Assembly (NCBI RefSeq): GCF_003856975.1
Contig: NZ_CP033107.1
Location: 1,054,001-1,118,000 of the forward strand
Direction of reading: 5' to 3'
DNA: 64,000 nt
Origin: Plantibacter sp. PA-3-X8
Lineage (GTDB): Bacteria > Actinomycetota > Actinomycetes > Actinomycetales > Microbacteriaceae
The translations under genes were made by a program, and so were the position numbers. The notes below the pieces were generated by a model that was not told the DNA's origin, did not search any database, and saw nothing but the letters and a program-made list of their open reading frames with translations. This document shows positions 25,267-34,063 of the stretch, one piece after another (position 1 is the stretch's first letter; the number at the start of each line of letters is the position of its first letter).

Positions 25267-27938
25267 CGGGCACCGTCGCCGCGAACGTCGGTCTGCGGAC
25301 CATGGGGGTGCGCGCCGCAGGTCTGCCCGGCCTGCCCGCCGCCTTCTCCCACCGCATCGACGTCCCCGGCCGCCTGGCCGACGACGGCACGACGCGCAAC
25401 TGGCACTACCTCGACACCGCCTCGGCGCTCGCCGAAGCCGGCGCGACACCGGTCGGCACCGTGCTCGCCGTCCACGGGAACCCGACGTGGTCGTACCTGT
25501 GGCGTTCGCTCGTCACGCAGTCGGTCGAGCAGGCGTCCTCCGGTGGCGACGCCTGGCGCGTCGTCGCGGTGGACCAGCTGGAGATGGGCTGGTCGGAGCG
25601 CACCGAGACCACCCGGACCCTGGAACAGCGCATCGCCGACCTCGCCGCCTTCACCGAGGCGCTCGGCATCACCGGTCCCGTCGTCACGCTCGGCCACGAC
25701 TGGGGCGGCGTCATCTCCCTCGGCTGGGCGACGGAGCACCCGGAGGAGCTCGTCGGCTCGATGCTCCTCAACACCGCCGTGCACCACCCGGAGGGCACTG
25801 CGATCCCCGCGCCGCTGCGTCTCGCAGGCGCTCGAGGCATGCTCGGTGCCGGATCGGTCCAGACCACGGCGTTCCTCGACACGACGCTCTCCCTCGCGTC
25901 ACCGCCGCTCGACCGCGACGTCCGCGACGCCTACCGGAGCCCGTACGGGTCGCCGGCCCGTCGTCGGGGGATCGGTGCGTTCGTCGCCGACATCCCCGCG
26001 ACGCCCGACCACGTCAGCTTCGCGCGCCTCGAGCGCCTCGCCGACGACGTCGCCCAGCTCCGCGTCCCGGCCGTCATGCTCTGGGGCCCGCGCGATCCGA
26101 TCTTCAGCGACCGCTACCTCGACGACCTCGCCGACCGCCTTCCGCACGCCGAGGTCCACCGCTTCGAGGGCGCCGGCCACCTCGTCATCGACGACGCCCC
26201 CGTCGCCGAATCGCTGCTCACCTGGCTCGGCGACCGCCTGCCGCAGGGTGCGACCGCGAAGACCGTGCCGACTGCTCCCGCCGAGGCGTCCGCGTCCGAC
26301 GGCGGCTTCGAGCCGCTGTGGCGTCGGCTCGACCAGCGTCGCACCGACGACGGCGACGCCATCGTCGAGCAGCGCGGGTCCGGAACCGCACGTCGCGTCA
26401 GCTGGCGGCAGCTCGACGACCGCGTGACCCGCCTGGCCGCCGGCCTGCACCGCATCGGTGTGCGACGGGGCGACCGCGTCTCGCTACTCGTCACGCCTGG
26501 CGCCACGCTCACCGCCGTCATCTACGCCTGCCTGCGCATCGGCGCGGTCGTGGTCGTCGCCGACGCCGGTCTCGGCGTCAAGGGACTCCACCGAGCCGTG
26601 CGCGGTGCCTGGCCCGCCTACGTCATCGGTGAGACCAAGGGGCTCGCCGCAGCCCGGGCGCTCGGCTGGCCCGGCGTGAAGGTCTCAGCCGCCCGCCTCC
26701 CCGGTGCGACAGCAGCAGCTCTCGGCGTCTCGTACAGCCTCAAGGACCTGCTCGACACCCGCACGACGCCTGAGCTGCCCAGCGAACCCGGCCCGACCGA
26801 CCTCGCGGCGATCCTGTACACCTCTGGATCGACCGGCCCGGCGAAGGGCGTGAAGTACACCCACGCCCAGCTGTCGTCGCTCCGTGACGTCCTCTCGGAG
26901 CACTTCGCGATCACCGCCGATTCGGGACTCGTCACCGGCTTCGCTCCGTTCGCCCTCCTCGGTCCGGCGCTCGGTGCCCGTTCCTCGACGCCGGAGATGG
27001 ACATCTCGGCGCCCCGGACGCTCACCGCCCGGGCGGTCGCTGCCGCCGTGGCCGAGACGGACGCCGACATCGTGTTCCTCTCGCCGGCCGCCATCCTGAA
27101 CGTGGTCGCGACGGCCGACGCGCTCGACGCAGCGGACCGACAAGCGCTCCAGGGCGTCAGGACAGTGCTCTCGACGGGCGCGCCCGTCAGTCGCCAGCTC
27201 CTCACGGCACTCGTGGGCGTCCTGCCCAACGCGTCCGCGCACGCGGTGTACGGCATGACCGAGTGCCTGCTCGTTGCGGACATCACCCTCGACACGCTGC
27301 CCGACGAGGACACCGAGCACACGGGTGTGTGCGTCGGGACGCCCATCGGCGGCGTCGACGTGCGCATCAGCCCACTCGATGAGGCCGGACGCGCCACGGG
27401 TGCGCCGACGCAGGACGCGGATCGCCTCGGCGAGGTCATCATCTCGGCGGAGCACCTCAAATCGCAGTACGACCGGCTCTGGCTGACCGACCGTGCCGCT
27501 GTCCGCGACGTCGCCGATGACGGACGCTGGCACCGCACCGGCGATGTCGGGCATCTCGACACCGATGGCCGCCTCTGGATCGAGGGCCGTCTGCCGCACG
27601 TGATCGCGACCCAGGACGGACCGATCGCTCCGGTCGGACCGGAGCAGGCGATCGAGACCGTGTCGCTCGTTCGCCGCGCCGCCGTCGTCGGCGTCGGCCC
27701 CGCGGGTCTCCGCCAGTGCGTCGCGATCGTCGAGACGACCACGGGTACGAAGCGGGTCCAGCTCGCCGATGCGGAGCTCGCCGCGCAGGTGCGGGACGCT
27801 TCGACGCAGCCGCTCGTCGCGGTGTTCGTCGTACCCGAGCTGCCGACGGACATCCGCCACAACTCCAAGATCGACCGCACCCGCCTGTCGGTGTGGGCGG
27901 AAGGCATCCTGGCCGGTGAACGGCTGAGCACCCCGTGA
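25260..27938 (+). CDS. oleBC: OleBC fusion: beta-lactone decarboxylase and beta-lactone synthetase
   Basis: 892 aa two-domain enzyme. Residues ~25-335 form an alpha/beta hydrolase of haloalkane-dehalogenase type, with HGNPTWSYLWRSL and the nucleophile elbow GHDWGG (Asp147); this is OleB, which decarboxylates the beta-lactone to the alkene. Residues ~345-890 form an AMP-ligase-like OleC with YTSGSTGPAKG at 520-530 and GDVGHLDTDGRLW near 760; it makes the beta-lactone from the beta-hydroxyacid. The fusion is typical of actinobacteria. GTG 25260 overlaps the oleA stop; ATG 25302 is an alternative start. Confidence 0.9.
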   Translation: MVAGTVAANVGLRTMGVRAAGLPGLPAAFSHRIDVPGRLADDGTTRNWHYLDTASALAEAGATPVGTVLAVHGNPTWSYLWRSLVTQSVEQASSGGDAWRVVAVDQLEMGWSERTETTRTLEQRIADLAAFTEALGITGPVVTLGHDWGGVISLGWATEHPEELVGSMLLNTAVHHPEGTAIPAPLRLAGARGMLGAGSVQTTAFLDTTLSLASPPLDRDVRDAYRSPYGSPARRRGIGAFVADIPATPDHVSFARLERLADDVAQLRVPAVMLWGPRDPIFSDRYLDDLADRLPHAEVHRFEGAGHLVIDDAPVAESLLTWLGDRLPQGATAKTVPTAPAEASASDGGFEPLWRRLDQRRTDDGDAIVEQRGSGTARRVSWRQLDDRVTRLAAGLHRIGVRRGDRVSLLVTPGATLTAVIYACLRIGAVVVVADAGLGVKGLHRAVRGAWPAYVIGETKGLAAARALGWPGVKVSAARLPGATAAALGVSYSLKDLLDTRTTPELPSEPGPTDLAAILYTSGSTGPAKGVKYTHAQLSSLRDVLSEHFAITADSGLVTGFAPFALLGPALGARSSTPEMDISAPRTLTARAVAAAVAETDADIVFLSPAAILNVVATADALDAADRQALQGVRTVLSTGAPVSRQLLTALVGVLPNASAHAVYGMTECLLVADITLDTLPDEDTEHTGVCVGTPIGGVDVRISPLDEAGRATGAPTQDADRLGEVIISAEHLKSQYDRLWLTDRAAVRDVADDGRWHRTGDVGHLDTDGRLWIEGRLPHVIATQDGPIAPVGPEQAIETVSLVRRAAVVGVGPAGLRQCVAIVETTTGTKRVQLADAELAAQVRDASTQPLVAVFVVPELPTDIRHNSKIDRTRLSVWAEGILAGERLSTP

Positions 27939-28903
27939 CGGTCCTCGTGACCGGCGCGAGCGGCATGCTCGGCCGCGAGGTCGCGTTGGAGCTGCTCCGC
28001 GCCGGCCACCACGTCCGCGTCCTGCAGCGCGGCCCGTCGGCGCTCGCCGATGTCGAGGAAGTGCGCGGGTCGATCACCGACGCGGCGGTCGTCGAGACGG
28101 CCATGGTCGGTGTCGACGCCGTCGTCCACCTGGCCGCGAAGGTCTCGTTGGCGGGTGACCCGGCGGAGTTCGAGCGCGTCAACGTCGCCGGGGCCGAGGT
28201 CGTCCTCGACGCCGCCGAGACCGCGGGCGTCTCACGATTCGTCCACATCTCCTCGCCGTCCGTCGCGCACGGTGGCTCGGCGCTCGTGGGTGTCGGTGCG
28301 GAACCGGCCGACCCGGACGCAGCACGCGGGGAGTACGCGCGGACGAAGGCGAAGGGTGAGCTGCTCGCCCTCGAACGTGACCGTCGCGGGTTCGCGGTCG
28401 TCGTCGTGCGGCCTCACCTCGTCTGGGGTCCGGGCGACCCGCAGCTCGTCGAGCGCATCGTCGACCGCGCACGCCGCGGCCGGTTGCCGTTGCTCGACGA
28501 CGGAACCGCCCTCATCGACAGCACGTATGTCGCGAACGCGGCGTCGGCGATCGCGGCGGCACTCGAGCATGCGGAGACGGCACACGGTCGTGCGTTCGTG
28601 GTGACGAACGGGGAGCCGCGTCCGGTCGGTGAGCTGCTCGCGGGCATCTGCCGTGCCGCCGGTGTCAAGCCGCCCGCCTTCAGTGTCCCCGCCGGCGTCG
28701 CCCGGGCCGCAGGTGGGCTCGTCGAGCGCCTGTGGAGCATCCGCCCCGGCGCCGATGAGCCGCCGATGACGCGCTTCCTCGCGGAACAGCTGTCGACCGC
28801 CCACTGGTTCGACCAGCGTCAGACCCGCGCGGCCTTGCACTGGACGCCGGCGGTCTCGATCGACGAGGGACTCGAACGCCTGGCGGAGCACTACCGCGCC
28901 TGA
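27935..28903 (+). CDS. oleD: OleD, NADPH-dependent 2-alkyl-3-ketoacid reductase
   Basis: 322 aa extended short-chain dehydrogenase. The Rossmann motif TGASGMLGREV is at residues ~6-16; the 3-beta-HSD-like catalytic pair Tyr/Lys lies in GEYARTKAKGE (~130-140), preceded by VHISSPSV. It reduces the OleA product to a beta-hydroxyacid. The GTG start overlaps the oleBC stop (GTGA), so the three ole genes are translationally coupled. Confidence 0.88.
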   Translation: MTVLVTGASGMLGREVALELLRAGHHVRVLQRGPSALADVEEVRGSITDAAVVETAMVGVDAVVHLAAKVSLAGDPAEFERVNVAGAEVVLDAAETAGVSRFVHISSPSVAHGGSALVGVGAEPADPDAARGEYARTKAKGELLALERDRRGFAVVVVRPHLVWGPGDPQLVERIVDRARRGRLPLLDDGTALIDSTYVANAASAIAAALEHAETAHGRAFVVTNGEPRPVGELLAGICRAAGVKPPAFSVPAGVARAAGGLVERLWSIRPGADEPPMTRFLAEQLSTAHWFDQRQTRAALHWTPAVSIDEGLERLAEHYRA

Positions 28904-28944
28904 GGTCTTCTCCTCCCGTTCATGCGCTCAGGGGGTAGCGTCGG

Positions 28945-29502
28945 TCAGCCCGTTGAGCGCTTGGCAGCGGCCAACACGTCCACGGCCAGGCGGTACACGT
29001 CTTCTCGGCTGTCCGTCAGACTCATCGATTCCTCGCCATAGATGTCGAAGGCGATGTCGACGAGGGTTTCCGCAGCGGTGATCCCCAGGTGTCTCACCAG
29101 CAAGACGAGGTCACTGAGATCCTGTTCCCGAGCGCTCGCGAGCTTCATCGCGACGAGCACCTTCGGATCTGCAAGAGCGACGACGAAGCCTTCGGAGTGT
29201 GCCCTGACGTCTCCTCGGCCGTCCGGGATGAACGGCTTTGCATTCGAGTTCAACCAGGTCGGCGAAAGCGAATAGCGCTCCGCCAGCCTCGCTGCTTCTT
29301 CTCGCACTTCAACGTCTGGCCAGAAGACCGCGTCGACATCGGTCGTCACACGTATGTCGTGATCGTCCGGGTACTGCAGAGCCAGTGCAGCCCCTCCGAC
29401 CACGTACATTCGTCCGTTCACCTTCCGCTCGGTCAAAGCGCCTTCGAGCTCCCGCATCAACTGGCGGACGAAACCCGGATCCAACTGCGGCTCACGGTTC
29501 AC
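28945..29502 (-). CDS. Nucleotidyltransferase-fold protein (DUF6036-like), second gene of an XRE pair
   Basis: 185 aa. MYVVGGAALALQYPDDHD followed by TTDVDAVFWPD gives the nucleotidyltransferase signature GG-Ax-...-D-D (Asp pair near residues 54-56). Its GTG start overlaps the stop of the XRE gene (GTGA), so expression is coupled. The pair looks like a toxin-antitoxin or stress module of the nucleotidyltransferase type, but no member of this exact arrangement is known to me to be tested. ATG 29457 is an alternative start. Confidence 0.7.
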   Translation of the reverse strand: MNREPQLDPGFVRQLMRELEGALTERKVNGRMYVVGGAALALQYPDDHDIRVTTDVDAVFWPDVEVREEAARLAERYSLSPTWLNSNAKPFIPDGRGDVRAHSEGFVVALADPKVLVAMKLASAREQDLSDLVLLVRHLGITAAETLVDIAFDIYGEESMSLTDSREDVYRLAVDVLAAAKRSTG

Positions 29503-30080
29503 GCGCGGCTCAGGCTCTGCTCGTCGATGAAGATGTTGAGGCGCCGCAAGTGCTCCGGCGAGCGGGTGCGCGCACGCTCCCGCAGGCTGTCGAACTGGGA
29601 GACGAACCATGGCTCGGGCAGCGGCGTCAGCTCGGGCCATCGTGCGGTGAGCGCATCAGGCAGTGCTCGGCCGTAATGGGCACGGAACAGGGTGTCCCAT
29701 CCGGTATCCGGGAGTTGCTCTGGAGGTCTGGCGAACAGCGGATCAGTCGCAAGGTCGGGCTCGACTGCGACCTTCTGCGCCGCTTGCGTCAGCAGGCGGA
29801 GGGCGAACGTGCGATCTCCCTCGAGGAGTGCGTCGCTCATCGCCTGGGAGACTCCGGCGGGCGAGAACCGAGCGGCGGGTGATGACGACTCGACCGCGTT
29901 GATGACGATGTCCTTCCCCAGGGCGCGCAGTGCCCGCTCGAGCGATGCCAGCTTGATCGTCGCGTCCTCCTCGGACTTCAAGAGCTGCGAGATCGCCCCA
30001 GGCGTGACGTGCAGGCGCCGAGCCAGTTCGGCCCCGCTCGTCCCCGCCGCGCTCATCGTGTCCCGAATCAGCGTACTCAT
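29499..30080 (-). CDS. XRE-family regulator with C-terminal extension, partner of the nucleotidyltransferase
   Basis: 193 aa. The N-terminal Xre helix-turn-helix reads SGAELARRLHVTPGAISQLL and continues into LASLERALRALGKD. The last ~110 residues (RTFALRLLTQAAQ, DTLFRAHYGRALPDAL, EPWFVSQFDSL) are of no known domain. GGGGAG precedes ATG 30080; ATG 30095 is possible but begins inside the palindrome. A perfect 14-bp palindrome at the start suggests autoregulation, as expected of an antitoxin-like repressor. Confidence 0.72.
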   Translation of the reverse strand: MSTLIRDTMSAAGTSGAELARRLHVTPGAISQLLKSEEDATIKLASLERALRALGKDIVINAVESSSPAARFSPAGVSQAMSDALLEGDRTFALRLLTQAAQKVAVEPDLATDPLFARPPEQLPDTGWDTLFRAHYGRALPDALTARWPELTPLPEPWFVSQFDSLRERARTRSPEHLRRLNIFIDEQSLSRA

Positions 30081-30094
30081 CGACTCCCCGATCA

Positions 30095-30108
30095 TTAGCT
30101 ATAGCTAA
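30095..30108. promoter_or_regulatory. Palindromic operator at the XRE gene start
   Basis: TTAGCTATAGCTAA is a perfect palindrome, extended by ATCA/TGAT flanks (30091-30112). A -10-like TATCAT (minus strand) lies immediately upstream, so a bound repressor would cover the transcription start. Confidence 0.6.
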
Positions 30109-30187
30109 ATGATACCCGAACATCGTGATCGAACACCGTCGCTGCGCATCTTCATCCCTGTCGGACGTCTGCCCTAGCGTCGAGCGC

Positions 30188-31318
30188 ATGCGTTCGTTCC
30201 GGATCCAGGTGCCCGATGCCGACCTCGAGGACCTGCGGCGGCGACTCGACACGGTTCGCCTCCCCGCCGCGATCGGTGACGCCGGCGAGGAAAGCGCCCT
30301 CTCGCTCGACCGGTTACGTACGCTCGTCGGCCACTGGCGGGACGGCTTCGACTGGCGACGCATCGAACGCGAGCTGCAGGAGGTGTCGCAGTTCGAGGCG
30401 GAGGTCGACGGGCAGCGGCTGCATGTCGCGCGGCTACCGGCTCCGGACGGCGTCACGGTGACGATCCCGGTGATCGCGTTCCACGGCTGGCCGTACTCCT
30501 TCGTCGAGATGCTGCCGCTGGCGAGGGAACTCGCAGGACGCACGGTCGACCTCGGCGACGGCCGGACACTCGGCTTCGAGGTCGTCGTCCCCTCGCTGCC
30601 CGGGTACGGGTTCTCGGCGCCTCTCGTGGACCGGCCGTTCACCGGCCCGGTGGTCGCCGAACTCATGCACGCACTCATGACCGAGGTGCTGGGGCACGCG
30701 AGCTACCTCACCTACGGCGAGGACGTCGGGTCGACGACGAGCGACTGGCTCGCGGCCCTGTATCCCCAATCGGTCATCGGCCAGTTCGCGACGCACGCCG
30801 CCTTCCCATCTGCGTCCCGAGCGCGCGACCTCACCGCCGAGGAGCAGGACTGGCTCGACCGACACGACCAGGAGTGGGCTCGCGGTCTCGCCTATGCCCG
30901 AGTGCAGGCCACCAGGCCCGAGATCCTCGCGACGGCCCTCAACGACTCGCCGGTGGGCCTCGCCGCGTGGATCGTGGAGAAGCTCCTCGCGTGGGCGGGC
31001 GAGGGGGACTGGTGGACCGACGATGAGCTGCTGACCACGGTCTCGCTGTACTGGTTCACGCAGAGCGTCGGGTCATCGTTCCGGCCGTATCGCGACCACC
31101 CGAAGCAGCCTGAACTCCCACTGATCGAGGTGCCCGTAGCCGTCGCCGTGCAGACGGGCGAACGCGGACTCCCACGCTCCTACGCGGCGCGGACGTACAC
31201 CGACATCCGGAGCTGGGAGGAGCTGGACCGCGGCGCGCACTTCACGGCCTGGCAGGTGCCGGACGTGGTGGCGGACCGGATCGAGGCGTTCGTGGAGACA
31301 CTGCCGATCGCCGACTGA
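30188..31318 (+). CDS. Epoxide hydrolase (EHN-domain alpha/beta hydrolase)
   Basis: 376 aa. The EHN N-terminal cap (VPDADLEDLRRRLDTVRLP, then WRDGFDWRRIERELQ) precedes the hydrolase core with oxyanion HGWPYS (~98), nucleophile elbow GEDVGS (Asp ~180) and a final His in GAHFTAWQVPD (~354). The family opens epoxides to diols. TAGCGT lies 7 nt before ATG 30188, with no ribosome site. No pathway neighbours are evident. Confidence 0.87.
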   Translation: MRSFRIQVPDADLEDLRRRLDTVRLPAAIGDAGEESALSLDRLRTLVGHWRDGFDWRRIERELQEVSQFEAEVDGQRLHVARLPAPDGVTVTIPVIAFHGWPYSFVEMLPLARELAGRTVDLGDGRTLGFEVVVPSLPGYGFSAPLVDRPFTGPVVAELMHALMTEVLGHASYLTYGEDVGSTTSDWLAALYPQSVIGQFATHAAFPSASRARDLTAEEQDWLDRHDQEWARGLAYARVQATRPEILATALNDSPVGLAAWIVEKLLAWAGEGDWWTDDELLTTVSLYWFTQSVGSSFRPYRDHPKQPELPLIEVPVAVAVQTGERGLPRSYAARTYTDIRSWEELDRGAHFTAWQVPDVVADRIEAFVETLPIAD

Positions 31319-31331
31319 CCGGCCGGACGCC

Positions 31332-31778
31332 TCAGCGCTCGTCGTCGCGAAGTGACCCGATCATGCTGCGCAGGATGACGAGCGCCTCACGCTGCTGATC
31401 GGTGGTCAGGCCCCCGAGCATCCTGACCTCCACTGACCGCACGGCAGCGGTCGCCTGCCCGAGATGCTCGCGGCCGAGCGGTGTGAGCCTAGTCGGCAGT
31501 GCCTTGCCGATGGGAGCCTGTTCCGGTCGACTGACGAAGCCGTCGCGCTCGAGGGCCTGCAGGAGCACGTTCATGGACTGTCGGGTGACGAAGGCGCCGC
31601 GAGCCAGTTCCGAGTTCGACAGCCCGGGTCGCTGGGCGAGGAGTTCGAGGCAGGAGTAGTGCGTGATCGTCATGCCGAGTGGCCGCAGCACCGCCTCCAT
31701 GGCTGAGCGGAGTGCGCTCGAAGCCTCCTTCAGGAGGTACCCGAGCGAGGTGTCCAGTTCGATCCCGCGTTGACTCAT
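31332..31778 (-). CDS. MarR-family regulator
   Basis: 148 aa. LGYLLKEASSALRSAM, NSELARGAFVTRQSMNVLLQAL and FVSRPEQAPIGKALP form a MarR winged helix. Two matching GTCAG-N4-CTGAC palindromes lie between it and the divergent VOC gene, and the first touches its own ATG, so it probably represses both genes. Confidence 0.87.
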   Translation of the reverse strand: MSQRGIELDTSLGYLLKEASSALRSAMEAVLRPLGMTITHYSCLELLAQRPGLSNSELARGAFVTRQSMNVLLQALERDGFVSRPEQAPIGKALPTRLTPLGREHLGQATAAVRSVEVRMLGGLTTDQQREALVILRSMIGSLRDDER

Positions 31779-31820
31779 GTCAGTATTCTGACATAGGCTG
31801 AGTGCGTCAGGTAACTGACA
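31778..31820. promoter_or_regulatory. Twin MarR operators
   Basis: TGTCAG-TATT-CTGACA (31778-31793) and CGTCAG-GTAA-CTGACA (31805-31820) share arms and spacing and are 27 bp apart. They fill the gap between the divergent MarR and VOC genes. A related site with a 6-bp spacer occurs at 32844-32859. Confidence 0.7.
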
Positions 31821-31841
31821 CAAGAGAAATGGACGCACATC

Positions 31842-32210
31842 ATGCCCGTCACCGGACCCGACTTCATCTCCCTCCAGGTCACCGACCTCGACGCCTCGCA
31901 GGCCTTCTACGAGCAGTACCTCGGCCTCGTCCGCTCGCAGGCCGGCCCGCCGCACGCGGTCGTCTTCGAGACGACGCCGACGGCCTTCGCCCTGCGCGAC
32001 ATCGTCCCCGGAACCGATCTCGCCTCGGTGAACCAGCCCGGGATCGGCGCGGCGATCTGGCTGCACGCCACGGACGTCCAGGAGATCCACGACACCCTCG
32101 TCGCCGACGGCCACACGATCGTCTCGGCGCCGATCGACGGCCCGTTCGGTCGCACCTTCACCTTCGCCGACCCCGACGGCTACCAGCTGACCCTCCACGA
32201 CCGCGCCTGA
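31842..32210 (+). CDS. VOC/glyoxalase-family protein
   Basis: 122 aa. Two beta-alpha-beta-beta-beta halves: ISLQVTDLDASQAFYEQYLG at the start and GRTFTFADPDGYQLTLHD at the end. The family includes glyoxalases, dioxygenases and antibiotic-binding proteins; the metal ligands are not complete enough to choose. Twin MarR operators in its promoter suggest induction by a small toxic compound. Confidence 0.82.
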   Translation: MPVTGPDFISLQVTDLDASQAFYEQYLGLVRSQAGPPHAVVFETTPTAFALRDIVPGTDLASVNQPGIGAAIWLHATDVQEIHDTLVADGHTIVSAPIDGPFGRTFTFADPDGYQLTLHDRA

Positions 32211-32243
32211 GCTCGTTCTCGTTCGACGCGTCAGAATGGACGG

Positions 32244-32777
32244 ATGCGACGATCGAGAGTGCACCTGATGGGCGCCAGTGGTAGTGGCGTGACGACGCTC
32301 GGGCGGGCGCTCGCCGACCACTGGTCCGTCCCGCACGCCGACGTCGACGACTACTTCTGGGTGCCGACGGACCCGCCTTACGTCACCAAGCGCTCCGATG
32401 CGGAGCGGGTGCGGCTCATGCGCGAGCTGTTCGTGCCGCGCGAGGCGTGGGTTCTATCGGGCTCGATGCCCGGCTGGGGCGACGAGATCGTGGCCGAGTG
32501 CGACGCGATCGTCTTCGTGACCCTCGACCCGGCGGAGCGGCTGCGGCGTCTGGAGGCCCGAGAGGTCGAGCGGCGGGCCGGCGAACCGCACGACGAGCGC
32601 GCGTGGCAGGAGTTCCGGGAGTGGGCGTCCGGCTACGGCGACCCCGCGTTCGACGGCCGGAGTCGGGCGTCGCACGAGGCCTGGCTCGCGACCCTGCCGC
32701 AGCCGGTCCTCCAGGTCAACAGCGGGCTGTCGCGAGCTGAGCTCCTCGAGGTCGTCCTGGCCTGGGAACCGCGCTGA
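32244..32777 (+). CDS. P-loop adenylate-kinase-like protein lacking the Walker Lys
   Basis: 177 aa. The Walker A position reads GASGSGVTTLG (residues ~10-20), with Val where Lys is normally required. The rest fits a small-molecule kinase: HADVDDYFW near 32, VLSGSMPGWGDE near 70, and lid residues RLRRLEAREVERR near 97. Related proteins often carry Thr at the Lys position, so this may be a family trait rather than decay. Catalysis is uncertain. Confidence 0.7.
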   Translation: MRRSRVHLMGASGSGVTTLGRALADHWSVPHADVDDYFWVPTDPPYVTKRSDAERVRLMRELFVPREAWVLSGSMPGWGDEIVAECDAIVFVTLDPAERLRRLEAREVERRAGEPHDERAWQEFREWASGYGDPAFDGRSRASHEAWLATLPQPVLQVNSGLSRAELLEVVLAWEPR

Positions 32778-32843
32778 CGGGTGTCGGTGTCAGAGCGCTG
32801 TCAACGGGGTGCCGGCCGCCGGATCGAGGCGCATACTGGAATG

Positions 32844-32859
32844 GTCAGACTTATCTGAC
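32844..32859. promoter_or_regulatory. Inverted repeat upstream of the alcohol dehydrogenase
   Basis: GTCAGA-CTTA-TCTGAC is perfect and shares GTCAG/CTGAC arms with the MarR operators 1 kb away, though with a 6-bp gap between those arms. A second hairpin, GTCGCT-TAGTG-AGCGAC, follows at 32864-32880. Confidence 0.5.
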
Positions 32860-32920
32860 ACACGTCGCTTAGTGAGCGACTGCGGCGTGCGGTTCCGACG
32901 CTCGAGGAGGATGTCCCACC

Positions 32921-33967
32921 ATGAAGGCACTGCGGTACACGAAGATCGGTTCGGCCCCTGAGGTCGTCGAGATCGAGAAGCCGACGCCGGGGCCGGGTGA
33001 GATCCTCCTGAAGGTCACCGCCGCCGGTGTCTGCCACTCGGACGACTACGTCATGAGCCTGCCGGAGCAGGACTACCTGGAGCAGCAGTACCCGCTCCCG
33101 CTCACGCTGGGCCACGAGGGCGCCGGCGTCATCGAGGAGTTCGGCCCCGGGGTCGAGACCAGCCTGCAGATCGGTGACGCGGTCGCCGTCTACGGGCCGT
33201 GGGGCTGTGGTCACTGCCTCAACTGCTCCCAGGGCAAGGAGAACTACTGCACGAACGCCGCCGCCGAGGGCATCCGTCCTCCCGGGCTCGGCGCGCAGGG
33301 TTCCATGGCCGAGTACATGATCGTCGACGACGTCCGCCACCTCGTGCCGATCGGCGACCTCGACCCCGTGAAGAACGTGTCCCTCACCGATGCCGGCCTC
33401 ACGCCGTACCACGCGATCAAGCGCAGCCTGCCGAAGCTCGGTGCCGGCACCTTCGCCGTCGTCATCGGTTCCGGTGGCCTCGGCCACGTCGGCATCCAGA
33501 TGCTCAAGGCGCTCTCCGGAGCGACGGTCATCGTCCTCGACGTGAGCGACGAGAAGCTCGAGCTGGCGAAGCACGTCGGCGCCGACGTCACGCTCATCAG
33601 TGACGAGTCGGCCGCGGGCAGGATCCGCGAGCTCACCGGCGGGGTCGGTGTCGACGCCGTGTTCGACTTCGTCGGCGCGAACCCGACGATCGCCACGGCC
33701 ACCGCGGTCGCCGCCATGGAGGCCGACGTGACGATCGTGGGTATCGGCGGCGGTTCGGCCACCATCGGCTTCGGCTCGATCGCCTACGACGCCGCCGTCC
33801 GCGTGCCGTACTGGGGTTCGCGGAGCGAGTTGATCGAGGTCTTCGAGCTCGCGAAGGCGGGCAAGGTCGACGTCGAGGTGCAGCCGTACTCGCTCGACGA
33901 CGCCCCGAAGGCCTACGAGGACCTGCACGCGGGCACGATCCGCGGGCGTGCGGTCATCGTTCCGTAA
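32921..33967 (+). CDS. Zinc-dependent alcohol dehydrogenase (NAD-dependent MDR)
   Basis: 348 aa. Catalytic zinc ligands are in GVCHSDD (Cys ~38) and GHEGAG (His ~64); the structural zinc loop reads CGHCLNCSQGKENYC (~92-106). The cofactor motif GSGGLGHVG lies near 183 and an acidic residue follows in VIVLDVSDEK, indicating NAD. GAGGAGG upstream gives a strong start. Substrate not evident; its promoter has a MarR-like palindrome. Confidence 0.88.
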   Translation: MKALRYTKIGSAPEVVEIEKPTPGPGEILLKVTAAGVCHSDDYVMSLPEQDYLEQQYPLPLTLGHEGAGVIEEFGPGVETSLQIGDAVAVYGPWGCGHCLNCSQGKENYCTNAAAEGIRPPGLGAQGSMAEYMIVDDVRHLVPIGDLDPVKNVSLTDAGLTPYHAIKRSLPKLGAGTFAVVIGSGGLGHVGIQMLKALSGATVIVLDVSDEKLELAKHVGADVTLISDESAAGRIRELTGGVGVDAVFDFVGANPTIATATAVAAMEADVTIVGIGGGSATIGFGSIAYDAAVRVPYWGSRSELIEVFELAKAGKVDVEVQPYSLDDAPKAYEDLHAGTIRGRAVIVP

Positions 33968-33977
33968 CCACGACTCC

Positions 33978-34019
33978 CGGAACCGGCGTCCGTCGCACTC
34001 GCGGCGGGCGCCGGTTCCG
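33978..34019 (+). terminator. Intrinsic terminator after the alcohol dehydrogenase
   Basis: CGGAACCGGCG (33978-33988) pairs perfectly with CGCCGGTTCCG (34009-34019), followed by TGTTTTC. Confidence 0.8.
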
Positions 34020-34063
34020 TGTTTTCAGTGCACCTGGGCGCAGGGTTCACACCCCGGAAACAC

